This document shows, piece after piece, positions 35,631 through 46,400 of a stretch of DNA of 64,000 nucleotides; positions within the stretch are counted from its first letter, which is position 1; the number at the start of each line of letters is the position of its first letter. The DNA lies in contig NC_090290.1 of the NCBI RefSeq assembly GCF_037392515.1, positions 31,765,753 through 31,829,752 of the forward strand, read 5' to 3'. The DNA comes from Haliotis asinina (Eukaryota > Mollusca > Gastropoda > Lepetellida > Haliotidae). Both the position numbers and the translations under genes were made by a program. The notes under the pieces are model-generated. The model did not search any database, was not told the DNA's origin, and was given only the letters and a program-made list of their open reading frames with translations.

Positions 35631-35987
35631 CAGGCAAACTGTAGCGCAAATGGGGTTGCGCAACATAGAGAAAATGACTAGTCTTCTTACATGCACGCGA
35701 AGCGAGGAAGGTACGTTGCCCGCCTTTGCATGTCAAATTAAAATTTCGCCACCATCAAAGGTATACACTCATTTTTTCACCTGGTTGTACTCTCACATCA
35801 CCCCATGTTGAACAATTGCTCTCGTGAAATATTTTTTATTCAACATTTTAAGCTCAACTTGTGGTATATCTGACCGTTCTTCGCCTCCATTCCCCCTTCC
35901 AGCTTCCGGTTCAACGGAGTAAAGGAACTAGAGGGTATTATTCCATACGGAATACTTACAGTTGCCTCCCTGTCTAAGTAAACTTAA

Positions 35988-37949
35988 AGGGGCACTAATG
36001 CGGAGCAATTTCCGTGGACTGGTGTAAACTTTTGTTATTGTTTTTCTCCCGTGAGTACCCGGATGATATCCCAGAATTCGTGACTGGTTCGTGACCTCTG
36101 CTGCGCAGTCCGTAGGCGCAACTGATAGTTTAATTATAGACAGATCAGCTGAGGTGAAGTCATTTTTTACTTCATTACAAATGTATTATGAAAACAAATG
36201 AAACACTTTGAAGGTTAATCATCTGCCAGTGGTAGAAATGGTAAAAAAAACTATTAGGACGGAAAAATAACGAAGCCAATGTACGTCTCTATATTTTGCC
36301 TCTATATATTAGTTTATTGTCATATTTGTATGATTCTGAAAATTAATAAAAGAACACACGATCTGCTTATACTCATAGTAAATTTCTAACATAACTTCAA
36401 CATTTATACATTGTATAGATTGCCAATGTGGATCCTATTTCACACACATACGCGATCTAGTGTCTGTTTTCTGTCATACAGATTCTGCTGAATGCTACAA
36501 CAAATAAATTAAAACAAAATGCAAATAATGAATGTAAAACAGACTAATTTTATAGCAACAATGTCAGGCTACTACCTTGTTCAGGAGTGTATCCATCAAT
36601 ATCCACGTAAAAGAAATCGTATTCCATTCATCTGCAGCTAGTAAATAATCCTGCTCTGTGTCGCGTGTCTTACAACTGTCTCATTTGCGAAAAAGTAACA
36701 CATCGTTTCACGTCTTTCGTTGGTGAAAACCAGATAAACCTCTCATTGGTCTCCCAAGATAGCACACCTGGCAACTAATTGTATGATGTCCACTATTCTA
36801 AGAAATTTAGTTAACCAATAATGAGCAATCAATCAATCAAGGCAAGGGTGGTTAATTCTTTGAAGGGAGGATGTTGTTTTTGCACTCACACTTTACGACA
36901 GGGTGTTGTCATCTACACACTCTGCCTTTTGACAAATCCGCTAGAAGATAAAAGTAATTAATCAATCAGTGTGTTATCGGTTAATCCTTTGATCGATGTT
37001 TGCTTTTGTAACTCAGCTGATAAAACCTCTTGCATCACCTACATGCACATATTACATAACATACAATACATTTGCCATTACAGACCTTAATTTATAATGT
37101 TGAGTATTTACTCCAGACAAGAGAAATGCCAAATGGGAACCTTTGTTGAGTAACCGAAGTGGTGTTACTACTAATTATACCTGTTAAAAAAACATTAATT
37201 GACCATCCAGGGAATGATGACAAATAACACGTGTATTTACACCATCAAACGCGAGTTACAGCAAGGAAGATGTAATCTCTGTGTCGCATGCAGCCTGAAA
37301 ACACTTATGGCCGGAAACTGTTTTGAGGATACCAACGGAATTTCGTTACATAAGGAATGCACACTGGCATTTGCTGTGTACTTTGGTAAATAGGTGAAAT
37401 AAGGGGTTTTTTTACGTAAGAAAATTTTCAGATTTCTCTACCAAAGGCAAAGTCATCGTTTTTTGTTTACGAATTCAAATAAATCAGTTGTGTGTTTTTA
37501 TTATCATAAATAAGAAACCATTGTAGCTACCATAGCTACCAAAATTTACGTATGATATTTGCTATCACAGCTCAACCAACACTCAAAACTACCTAAATAT
37601 AAAGCTTTCCAATCTTCCGTACTGAAACAACTGGCTTGTTACGTGCCTGTAGACATCATATTTTCAAATTGGATCAGTAACTATACCATCCAAGCATCCG
37701 AAAAGTACTACACTGCTGGGATATTTGGTTACGATCGGACAAGGGATACCATGGATATTTTTAAACAAATGGCATATGATGGGCATCCGGCCTCCTGACT
37801 GTTTAGGTTGAAAAAATTCTGCTAATATGGACAGGAGCCCAGTTCCTTTGTCCGTCACGGTCGAAGGAGCGGGCGCTGACCAAATTGCGGTTTGGTTTCG
37901 TAATTAGACCGTTGGCGAGAAACATTATTCGCTCCGCATCAGTGCCCCT
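35988..37949. mobile_element. 1,962-bp TTAA-flanked TIR element nested in the foldback element
   Basis: The ends are AGGGGCACTAATGCGGAGC and GCTCCGCATCAGTGCCCCT (19-bp inverted repeat, one mismatch), flanked by TTAA at 35984-35987 and 37950-37953. TTAA duplications are characteristic of piggyBac-type transposases and a few other groups. The interior has only short open frames (64 and 79 residues near 37199 and 37559) without a recognisable transposase domain, so the element is probably non-autonomous. Its insertion splits the left arm of the surrounding foldback element, so it is the younger of the two. Confidence 0.82.
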
Positions 37950-38075
37950 TTAATTAACCTTCAGTACTTTTCGTTACACTCCACCACTGAATCTAAAAAG
38001 ACTTACGAGAGGTCGCGTCAGGTGACCTTTGAGACTGACCAATCAGAACACAGCTTACGAAATCGCGAACGTGGA

Positions 38076-38645
38076 CATTCGCACATACCTTTTGAACATT
38101 TACCTCGAAAAGGTTTGTACCGGAACGATTGCAAATGAGCAAAACAGTCACTGAAAATGGAGTTTTTATTTATCAGTATTCAAAGATGTCAGGTTGCTAA
38201 AATACTGGCAACAGGTAGGCATATAATCAGAAAGTCCTAAGCAAATATACTGCAGGTCAAATATCTGTGCTTTATGCGGATTTTCACATTCGCACATTCC
38301 TTTTGAACTTTGTATCTCGGAAAGGTTCGTACCCGAACGATTCTGAATGCTATTTAGTGTACGCTCGCTGCCATTCGTAACTACTCGTGTCATTCCGGCA
38401 AGTCGGATTGCAGGTCACGGAAAGAGACGAGTAGTTACGAATGCGCTGGCTTCCGGGTGATGTACACGGCTTACGTGCAACCATGACAACACGGTGAGTA
38501 AACAGTCGCTGAAAATATTGTTTTTGACAATATTCAAGGGTGTTATCTTGCGGAAATATTTGCTACTGGTAACCATGTCAACAGAAACACCTACGCGTAT
38601 ACACTGCAGGTCAAATAACTGTGTTATATGCGGATTTTGTTTCTG
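38076..38645. repeat. interleaved direct repeats in the centre of the foldback element
   Basis: A ~57-bp module (CATTCGCACATNCCTTTTGAA ... CCGAACGATT) occurs at about 38076-38131 and 38287-38343. A ~140-bp module (ACAGTC(A/G)CTGAAAAT ... CTGCAGGTCAAATA ... TATGCGGATTTT) occurs at about 38143-38285 and 38503-38642. The order is A-B-A'-centre-B'. The centre has its own short inverted repeat (CATTCGTAACTACTCGT / ACGAGTAGTTACGAATG, 38371-38441). Confidence 0.75.
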
Positions 38646-39310
38646 GAGAGATCTGTGTCAGTGACCTGAATATTTTGAAAGTCCCTCACAACCCTAAATA
38701 GTAGCCGTTGTCTGATTGGTTAGATCTATTTAACCGTCTCGCGTTTGATTGGACGGCCCTTGGTCGCTCAAAGGTTACCTGACCTTCTAGGTTTTGTTAG
38801 ACTCAGTGGTGGAGTGTAACGAAATACACTGAGACAAAGTTTACTTAGACTGAGTTGCCTCCCCTGCTTCATTCGCACATTACGCCAGAAGAATTTTTAT
38901 GTAGAATAAATGTTACAAAACTTCTAACAATATCGGCGACAGATCAGGCAAATGAACTCCATCAAGTTCATGATAAAACTAGGCAATATGGCATATCTTT
39001 TTAATTTCTTTTTATACTTGTTCCGTCACTGACAGAGGTAATGGAGGCGAAGAACGATCTGAATACTACGACCGGCGTTTAAAATGTTGAATAAAACATA
39101 TTTCACGTGAGTAATTATTAAACATGGGGTAGGAAATCTGACAGCACAACCAAGTGAGTTAATGTGAGTGTACCTTTGATGGAGGCGATATTTTATTTTG
39201 ACATGAAAAATATTTTTTTATCCGAAGCGGCAAGTACGTTGCCAACCTTTGCTGGCTTCGCTCGCATATTCTCTATTCTGCGTAACCCCATTTGCGCTAC
39301 AGTTTACCTG

Positions 39311-39365
39311 TGCACCCACACCCGACTCCTCAGTATCACCCATACCCAGCCCCTCGGTATCAATA
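39311..39365. repeat. CCCATACCC minisatellite, block 2 (right flank of the foldback element)
   Basis: CACCCACACCCGACTCCTCA and GTATCACCCATACCCAGCCC continue the same minisatellite as block 1, confirming that the foldback element inserted into the array. Confidence 0.85.
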
Positions 39366-39439
39366 TAAACCAAAAGTGTGCTCCTCACTATAAATTAGGT
39401 CATCTCTTGCTTTCCCAGAATAACCGCATTTGAGGTTTT

Positions 39440-39545
39440 TGTTTCGGAGGGACAGGTTTTACTTTTCGCTAGAAAGACTTCTTCGCAGGTTTCACTTTTC
39501 GTTAGTAAGACCGCTCCCCAGGTTTTACTTTTCCTTACTTTATAT
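39440..39545. repeat. three ~46-bp degenerate tandem repeats
   Basis: CAGGTTTTACTTTTCGCTAG, CAGGTTTCACTTTTCGTTAG and CAGGTTTTACTTTTCCTTAC recur with about 46-bp spacing. Confidence 0.7.
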
Positions 39546-39599
39546 GAACATCAAAATTGAAATGATGCATGAGTGTTTGAAATCAGTTGAACAAAATCA

Positions 39600-39938
39600 A
39601 GATTAAGCTCAAAGTACAAGTGTTTTCCCAATCGTGATTGGAACTGCAAGTCTCAGATTCGTAGGCAGACGCGCTCTACCGCATGGCCATCTCTCCGACG
39701 AAGTGGTGGAGTTAAATTATCTACTCACAGTTACTGTCATTAAATTGATTTTACCTGCGCTTCAGTTATTAATATATAGCTTCATTAAATGATTAAATGA
39801 CCATCTACATTGTAATTATCCATCACTGGTGGTATATATGTGAGAGAAAACACTTCTCTCCCTCGCTTTTTCTCCCCTCTCGGTATTCCCCCATTGTCTA
39901 CCAAAACCTCGGAGGCGTGTTTTCTCTTATATGTATCA
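39600..39938. repeat. tRNA-hairpin repeat family C, copy 3
   Basis: Its minus strand at about 39640-39710 is tRNA-like: GGCCATGCGGTAGAGCGCGT and then CTTGCAGTTCCAATCAC, i.e. A-box and B-box positions. The body TGTCATTAAATTGATTTTAC, then TATAGCTTCATTAAATGA and ATCTACATTGTAATTATCC is shared with copies 1 and 2. It ends in the GAGAAAACACTTCTC ... GGCGTGTTTTCTC hairpin. Like copy 2, it runs directly into the CCCATACCCG minisatellite. Confidence 0.82.
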
Positions 39939-40262
39939 CCTACACCTGACCCATCAGTATCACCCATACCCGGCCTCTCAGTATCACTCACCTATTACAC
40001 ACTGTTCCGTCCCATCTGTATCACCCACACCCGGACACTCAATATTACCTATACCCCACCCACACTATCGCCCATACCCGGACACTCACACTCAATATCA
40101 CCTATACCCCACCTACAGTACCACCCACACTCGGACCCATAGTATCACCAAATCTGTGCCCTCAATATTACATACACCCGACCTCTCAGTATTACCTATA
40201 CCCGACCCCTCAGTAACACCCACACCCGACCCATCAGTTACACCCACACCTGGCTACTCATC
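39939..40262. repeat. CCCATACCCGACC minisatellite, block 3
   Basis: Units such as TATCACCCATACCCGGCCTC and CACCCACACCCGACCCATCA, more degenerate than block 1. Open frames of 100-177 residues across it are repeat translations. Confidence 0.9.
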
Positions 40263-41412
40263 TCACACAATCCCTGTCGTATGCTTCAAAAAGCTTGACA
40301 TAGCACACCCTTATCCAACAAACTGTACCACTCCGAAACACTCGCATATGAGAAAGCATCGCCATCACTTTCAAGACTTAACATCAGTGGATCGGAAATC
40401 AGAAACATCCCTGCTTAATCGACCACACAGATCCATGTTTTTATACTTGCCTAGTCACCGTTGATCGAGCTGATTGAAGAAAAAGTTAGAATTGTTCAGA
40501 AGCTCATTATGATCAATACCCTCGCTTTAAGCCGAAGACCAGTCGGAAAATTGCGGCTGTGTTGCCACAAAACTGGTAATTCTATCTCACTGCTCTTGCA
40601 GCGAGGTACGTAATCAAAGCAGATGTAGAGACCGTCGAAAGTGAAGGACGACCATCATTACACTTTCAAAGGGGTTGTCCATGGCCTGTGGCTTTGTAAT
40701 GAGGGCTAATTAAGTTGTAAAGTGGGACGTTCTCCCCCACAAAGCTACTCCTCCGCCGTGCATCCCCGGCACAGGTATTCACAGTTTGCTCCAGGGTCGT
40801 GGTCTTAACCGGTGGGAGGGAGACAGAGAGGGAAACTCTCACGTGTGACGTCACCCATGTCTATTTTGGGCCCCCTGTGCTTCTGGGCCCTGACTGTGGT
40901 GGAAGAGAGTTGAGCATATCTGTATCGAAGCCTGGCGTGCCCCTGCACAATGGAGAGCGGTGTGAGTAGCTTTCGATCTACCTAACAGTAGTTCCAGTGA
41001 ATCCACCATCACAACAAGTCCAGTCTGCAAACGAAAGGCCTGTTGCACGTTCACACGGTGACGCTCTCTCGGCTTTTCTCTCTATCCATCTGTCGTCTGC
41101 TCAGCTCAAATGTATCGTCTGCTCTCTTTGCGAACATCGCTAGTCAGTGACATATGTGTTGGTCGAGTGCGCGGGATACTAGAAAGAAGATTACAGTTGT
41201 GATTTTCGGACTAGCATTCTCTCTCGGGGAACTACATCTGCGAGTTACTGTCTCCGTGCGCGGTGGAGTTCGTAGGCTCGATTTGGATTACTTCAAGAAA
41301 CTTTGAGAGGGCCATGATAGACAGCCCACGTTTGTACTGACCTGGGCCATGTCTGACTCACAGCTACAGGATTCATTATAGTGTTGTATGTTTCTAAGGA
41401 ATAAACTTCAAA
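40263..41412 (+). promoter_or_regulatory. putative promoter and 5' UTR region of the adenylate cyclase gene
   Basis: The stretch upstream of the cyclase start, especially from about 40540, is clearly richer in G+C and CpG than neighbouring DNA (for example CTCTCGGCTTTTCTC, GTGCGCGGTGGAGTTCG). That fits a first-exon/promoter region. No TATA box or confident transcription start was recognised, and a non-coding upstream exon cannot be excluded. Confidence 0.4.
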
Positions 41413-41988
41413 ATGGAGAACACCCCCATGCTGAAGACATCTCGGCGACCGAGAGTCCGGCGCCTCTTCAGTCGTTATCACTTCCATTGTGACGAGTTGG
41501 AGCATCTATATGGAAGATACGTTTACAAGCTTCAACAATCTGCCCTGGGGTATTTGTTGGTGCTGTTCATACTCCTTTCGTTATGCTTAGCTATCCTGGA
41601 TTTCTCCTATGCAAAATATGTGACTGTGGAGGCACTGTACCTCACTGTACAGTTTGCAGTGTTCCTGGGTTTGCTGATACTGATTAATACCCGCTGTATG
41701 AAGGAGATTCACTTCCCCGTTGTGTGCTACGTTGTGCTCCTGTTATTAATTTGCTTTGCAATCTCATCTCTGCCCCTGGATTTTGGATTGGATATACCTG
41801 ACCGCTCACGCCCAAAGAAGAATCTTGCAGATGGAGTGTGGCAGACCGTGTATGTCATATTCATGATATACGCAATGATGCCTATAAGGTCCCTCGTCGC
41901 GATACTTTTGGGATTTTTGTTACCTGTGCTCCACCTGACTGTGTCGGCCCTGGTTGCCAACAGGTTCCCTTTGTTGCTATGGCGACCG
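41413..41988 (+). CDS. membrane adenylate cyclase (class III), first coding exon
   Basis: Encodes residues 1-192 of a transmembrane adenylate cyclase, which makes cAMP from ATP at the plasma membrane. After a basic start, FHCDELEHLYGRYVYKLQQS (residues 24-43) matches the segment before the first membrane bundle of ADCY1/ADCY8-type enzymes. Hydrophobic segments lie at about 45-64, 72-91, 101-121, 141-158 and 160-181: five of the six helices of the first bundle. GVWQTVYVIFMIYAMMPIRS (141-160) closely follows human ADCY1 GVWQ...F.SYALLPVRS. The exon ends in phase 0 at CGACCG|GTAAGT; reading past this donor gives a non-homologous tail. The start has a favourable AAAATGG context. The sixth helix and the C1/C2 catalytic domains are not recognised in the window. 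Subtype (ADCY1/rutabaga rather than ADCY8) is tentative. Confidence 0.85.
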
Positions 41989-43260
41989 GTAAGTTTATCT
42001 TTTTTTACTTTCGAGCTGTTGGTCCACGGAAGTGAGCAATCCACGGACCTGTGGTTTGCACATTGAGCACATTGTATGCAGGCTTTAAAGTGTAAAACAT
42101 TAGTGTTTGTTATGTGGTCAAAGATTTTAGCACCCAAACCTTTCATCATTTGCTATGGGCGCAGCACACGTTAGTTTTTGATTAGGAATATCGAAAAATT
42201 CCTTTGTCCTAGAAGAAAAGCACTCGTTGACCAAGGACATGTACGTGTGTGTTAAAGTGCTTCGTGTAATCCAGGTTAAGGGAGACCAGAACGAGGTGTT
42301 ATGTATGTATGATACCAACAGCCTACATCTTTGCTGAGCTGTCTTGAGGAACTAGGAAACATACTGTATTTGTTCATGGATGACAACTGATATGTGATCG
42401 GCGTTAAATACATACTTTCATTCCATTATTTGTTATGGAAAATGCATGCTGTTTCTGATACATATCTGTTTGTCCTTCACTGCTGACTTTAGTGACGTCA
42501 TTGTGATGTAACACCATTGTTTGAATATTATCTGCATTGACATCCAACTTCAATCTAGTTCAGTGCAAGGGATGCAATGAAAACATTGTGCTTCAACTTG
42601 CTTGATTTAGATTTCTCAGTGGTGTTTATTTAAGTACTATGTAAAACACCTAGGGGTGACACAAGGACACACCCCACTGCCTTCGTTAAACAAGGCTATA
42701 AGACTAAAGAGGAAACTGTATTATCGCTACATATTCCCACTGAACCTGTTTCCCTTAGCTTGAGAAGATGAACACATTTTACCAGTAAATTATAACTTCC
42801 CCTAACTCGACTATAAACATCTCTCCTCATCCTCGTGTCGCCTTGGACGTATCAATAGTTTCATCGGAGACGTTTTGGAAGCGACGTCACAATGACATTC
42901 GACGTGGAAGTCGCCATACACTGGTGTGGGCCCAGTGCATTCAACAACACACGTGAACCTGGTTCTCCTTAAAACCCTTTTACCAAACTACTGGCAGTGT
43001 TTATACCGTCCTCCCCATCTTGTTGGACTCTACCATACTGATACATTAGAGGCCGTCATATTGCTGCCAAGTACTGCCTACCTTCTTCATAGGGAAATAT
43101 AATGTATGCCCCGTGAAGAAATGTTTGCTTAAGGTTGTGCTTTTTGAGATGTACTTTTGTTTCTTCTGTTTCGCTGTGATATAAACGTGTGTTTTCTGAG
43201 CCTGTGCTCTGGATGCGGATGTGCACAGTAATGTATAGCTTACACAGCACACTAAAGAAA
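41989..43260 (+). other. adenylate cyclase intron 1, left part
   Basis: Begins with the strong donor GTAAGTTTA. No further exon was recognised. Confidence 0.6.
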
Positions 43261-43415
43261 ATGTTGGGGTAGCCGAGTGGTTTAAGGGTTTGCTCGTCAC
43301 GCCGAAGACCCACATGGGTTCAAATCCCCACATGGGTACAATGTGTGAAGCCTATTTCTAGTGTTCCTCGTCGTGATTTTGCTGGAAATTTGCTAAAAGT
43401 GGCGTAAAACTAAAC
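43261..43415 (+). repeat. SINE family A, plus-strand copy with tRNA-Leu-like head
   Basis: The head has GGTAGCCGAGTGGTTTAAGG (A-box region) and GGTTCAAATCCCCACATGGG (B-box). The body is ACAATGTGTGAAGCCTATTT, TCGTCGTGATTTTGCTGG and GCTAAAAGTGGCGTAAAAC. The same body occurs inverted at 9773-9912. I recall this SINE as very common in Haliotis sequences. The tRNA part lacks a terminator and clean acceptor stem, so it is not annotated as a tRNA gene. Confidence 0.85.
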
Positions 43416-43419
43416 TGGG

Positions 43420-46400
43420 TCAGTTAGTCAAGATTTGTTTATTCCAAAAAGGTGTTACGTCTAAGAGCATGAATCGCTATTATTTACTAACATGAAACTT
43501 AAGTATGATGTGGCTACTGAGATGACACAACCGAACTGCCGCAACGTGTCCATTATGATGTCTGCGTGATGATCCATGCATTACACGGTCTATTTGCTGG
43601 CGTATGTCTGATCAGAGTCAATCGATGCAACCACTTTTCTTATAAACAGGACTGAGTTGAGTTAACCAGTGTTAATCAACTCAGGAGATATGACATATAG
43701 ACCATAAATCACAACCTGTGAAGTAATACAACATGGCGACTGGAAGGCGAAACGCAACAGTCGTGCGTGTTAACTCGCAACAAAAAGAGGTTAAGTTTTG
43801 TTTGACAAAAGTGCCTATCTAATGCAGAGATACAAATCCATCTTCAGTTACACTGTCCATTCTGAAGTATGTATATAAACAACCCAACGCTAAATATGTC
43901 TCTCATAGGAAAAATAATAATAGTGATGATAACATACTCGCATCCTCTTTTTCATATTAAGCTGGAAAATATTGTATACAGTTTCTGTACCCTGTCAGTT
44001 ATATCATCTGTATTGCCTCTGTTGATTCTTGCAATACTGATTGAAATTAATTAGGAAATTTGTCAGATTAGTTTACCAGTGACTGACTGGAGTGCCGCAC
44101 CCCGACCTCACTCACCTGAGAACCTTATCTTTTAGACCTTTTATCAAAATTTCGTATCTGTTAAAAACATTAAGAACTACTAATCGCGGATTACCCATTG
44201 AAACGGGGGGATGGTTTAATGTTAATCTAGAACACTCAACATGGCCAATTTGTAAACATAATGTTATTTGTGACGGATTTCATGTTAAACGGTAGACGAT
44301 ACTCCCGTCTTACTTTTGTAATAATTCACAGATAGATAGATAGTTAGATAGACAGACAGATAGATAGATAGATGTAAGTCATGGCATGAAAGAGTCATTC
44401 ACACATCCACAATTTGTATATGTGAAGGTGATGAATATCAATGCCCCAGTGACAAGTATCTGTGGAAAGGTTGGAGTGATGTATGCTGTACATTGTAATG
44501 TGAAAGTGTAATTCTAATTTAGCTCAGTAATAGGATGTGACTGTGTAGTGCATAACGTATGATGTCATGGTGTTGTGAAGGTTTGCCAACCATGTGGTAC
44601 ACTGTACCATGTACGAACTATCCTTGAAGTGTGACAGTGTGATAGAAAATCATGGAAGTTTAGGGAGAGAGAGAGAAGAGAGAGAGAGTGTAGAGCTGTA
44701 CCTATCGTCCAGGTGTAATGTTGTATGGTGCCGCAATGCACTGTCATTAATGACAACCACACATCTGAAATCGTTTTTCGGTTCCTCTGGGTTACATCAT
44801 CACCCAGGTTACGTCACTGCAGGCGAGATGGGTCTGCCGCAGTGGCTTCCCGCTGTCCCTCCCTGGCAGCTTCCGGGCTTACCAGGCACACCCTGTCCCT
44901 CGTCTACACTCTGATTACACACGGAAACAAATATCAATCAGAACAAAGACACGCATATAAGTTTGATTACTTCCTATTATGCATTCTGGTGTATTTTTAT
45001 AGAAATGTAATGTGTTTCCTATCAAACATGCCATGTCATCTCGGGCAGCACTTAAAGCAGGTACAAGTGTTCACTCCAGTCGATTACACCTCATAGTGTG
45101 TGAAGAAAACATAATGATTCAAGATTAGAGAGAGGCAGACACCGTCCCTTATTATCTTCAACAATATTACCATAATATGGTTGGTGTTACTGTAACACAT
45201 ACTTTCTCTTAATATCTCGTCTGTCTTGTGTTTGTTCATATTGATAGATTTAGTGTTGTGAACAGCTGGACTAAAGCATTTGGTGGATCAGTGGCCGAGA
45301 TACGGAGTCTATTTCACTTATTAATCATTCATGATGTCCATACTCGGATTTCTAGCTGGAAAGGTCAATTCCGACTTACAGTATACATACATCCTACAGA
45401 GAGCACCCATGCGACGTCTTGGGCACATCAGCGCATGTTGGACATCTATTATTTAAGCAAACAGTTCCATACAGATGATTTACTGCTCTTGTTGCTTTCA
45501 GTATTCATGTTCAGGACATATAGCATACACTGCTAAGGCTTTTCGAGAGCAGTGTCCACACGCTGAGCGGCCAGCTAGTCGACATGTCAATATCCCATAA
45601 CTGACAGCTCTCCGGACATGTTGTGGTCCTTTGACACAGTCTTAAGTATTCAGGCAGGTATCGGCACATCCAGCTGTGGTTGAGTTTTGTACAATTAATC
45701 CACTGAACTAGCACAACCAACACATGCTTTTCCACACAGGTAAGGTTGAATACATCATCTACATGTTCGCAGTTTTTACGACATGTTTGTCATGTTCCAG
45801 CAATACCGCAGCAGTGACACCCAAATGTGGCTTTACTTCGACATCATGTGTTGGGAATCGTACTCCACTCTTACACGCGAACTCTTACCATTGTGTTATG
45901 TTTGCCCTTTCCATTACGTAATGGAGAAGTATTGCGATTCTCAAAGCAGCAGTAGTAGAATCAAGGGATCCGCACGATTTGGCATAATAACTGATATAGG
46001 ATTTCTCTGGCTTTATGACCTTAAATGGCACCTGTATTTGTTTAAAATGTAAAATTCCTGGCCCAGAACAAACTGCAAGCACAACAGCGCCTCAAAGGTT
46101 AAATAACATATAGTTTCATGTATACACGTCACGAAATGATATTTCTTTGCATGATGTATACACATAGTTTCTGACCGAGATAGAACAGTTCGTCCATGTG
46201 ACAACTCTTGCTATCTCGTCGAAAACATCAGTAGCTCCTTCTACTTCGTTAGAACTAGTGGTGGAAGGATAAATGTGTTACAAAACACTCTTAGACTTTA
46301 CGGAAAACACCCGTGTCATTCTCTGTGCCTACCCCATCTTTCTACCCTACCCCTCTTCCTCTCCCTTTTTTGTTTCCTGCTTCTCTCACGTTCGCACAAT

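Larger units (their letters stand above)
35631..39310. mobile_element. foldback-like inverted-repeat element, interrupted by a nested insertion
   Basis: The ends are CAGGCAAACTGTAGCGCAAA (from 35631) and its near reverse complement TTTGCGCTACAGTTTACCTG (ending 39310). Left-arm landmarks recur in inverted order on the right: AGGTACGTTGCC/GGCAACGTACTT, TTCTTCGCCTCCATT/AATGGAGGCGAAGAA, GTCTAAGTAAACTT/AAGTTTACTTAGAC and GTTACACTCCACCACTGA/TCAGTGGTGGAGTGTAAC. The left arm is split by a 1,962-bp element at 35988-37949. Removing that insert and one TTAA brings the halves together and leaves an element of about 1.7 kb with arms of about 450-550 bp. The centre holds direct repeats. Both outer flanks are the same minisatellite. 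No transposase was seen; the superfamily is unknown. Confidence 0.85.

Noticed and set aside
41989-42066. Extension of the cyclase reading frame to the stop at 42066
   Set aside because: Homology stops at the GTAAGT donor, and the following residues do not resemble the sixth helix.
43261-43345. Functional tRNA-Leu gene
   Set aside because: The tRNA-like head is fused to a body repeated in inverse orientation at 9773-9912, so it is a SINE.
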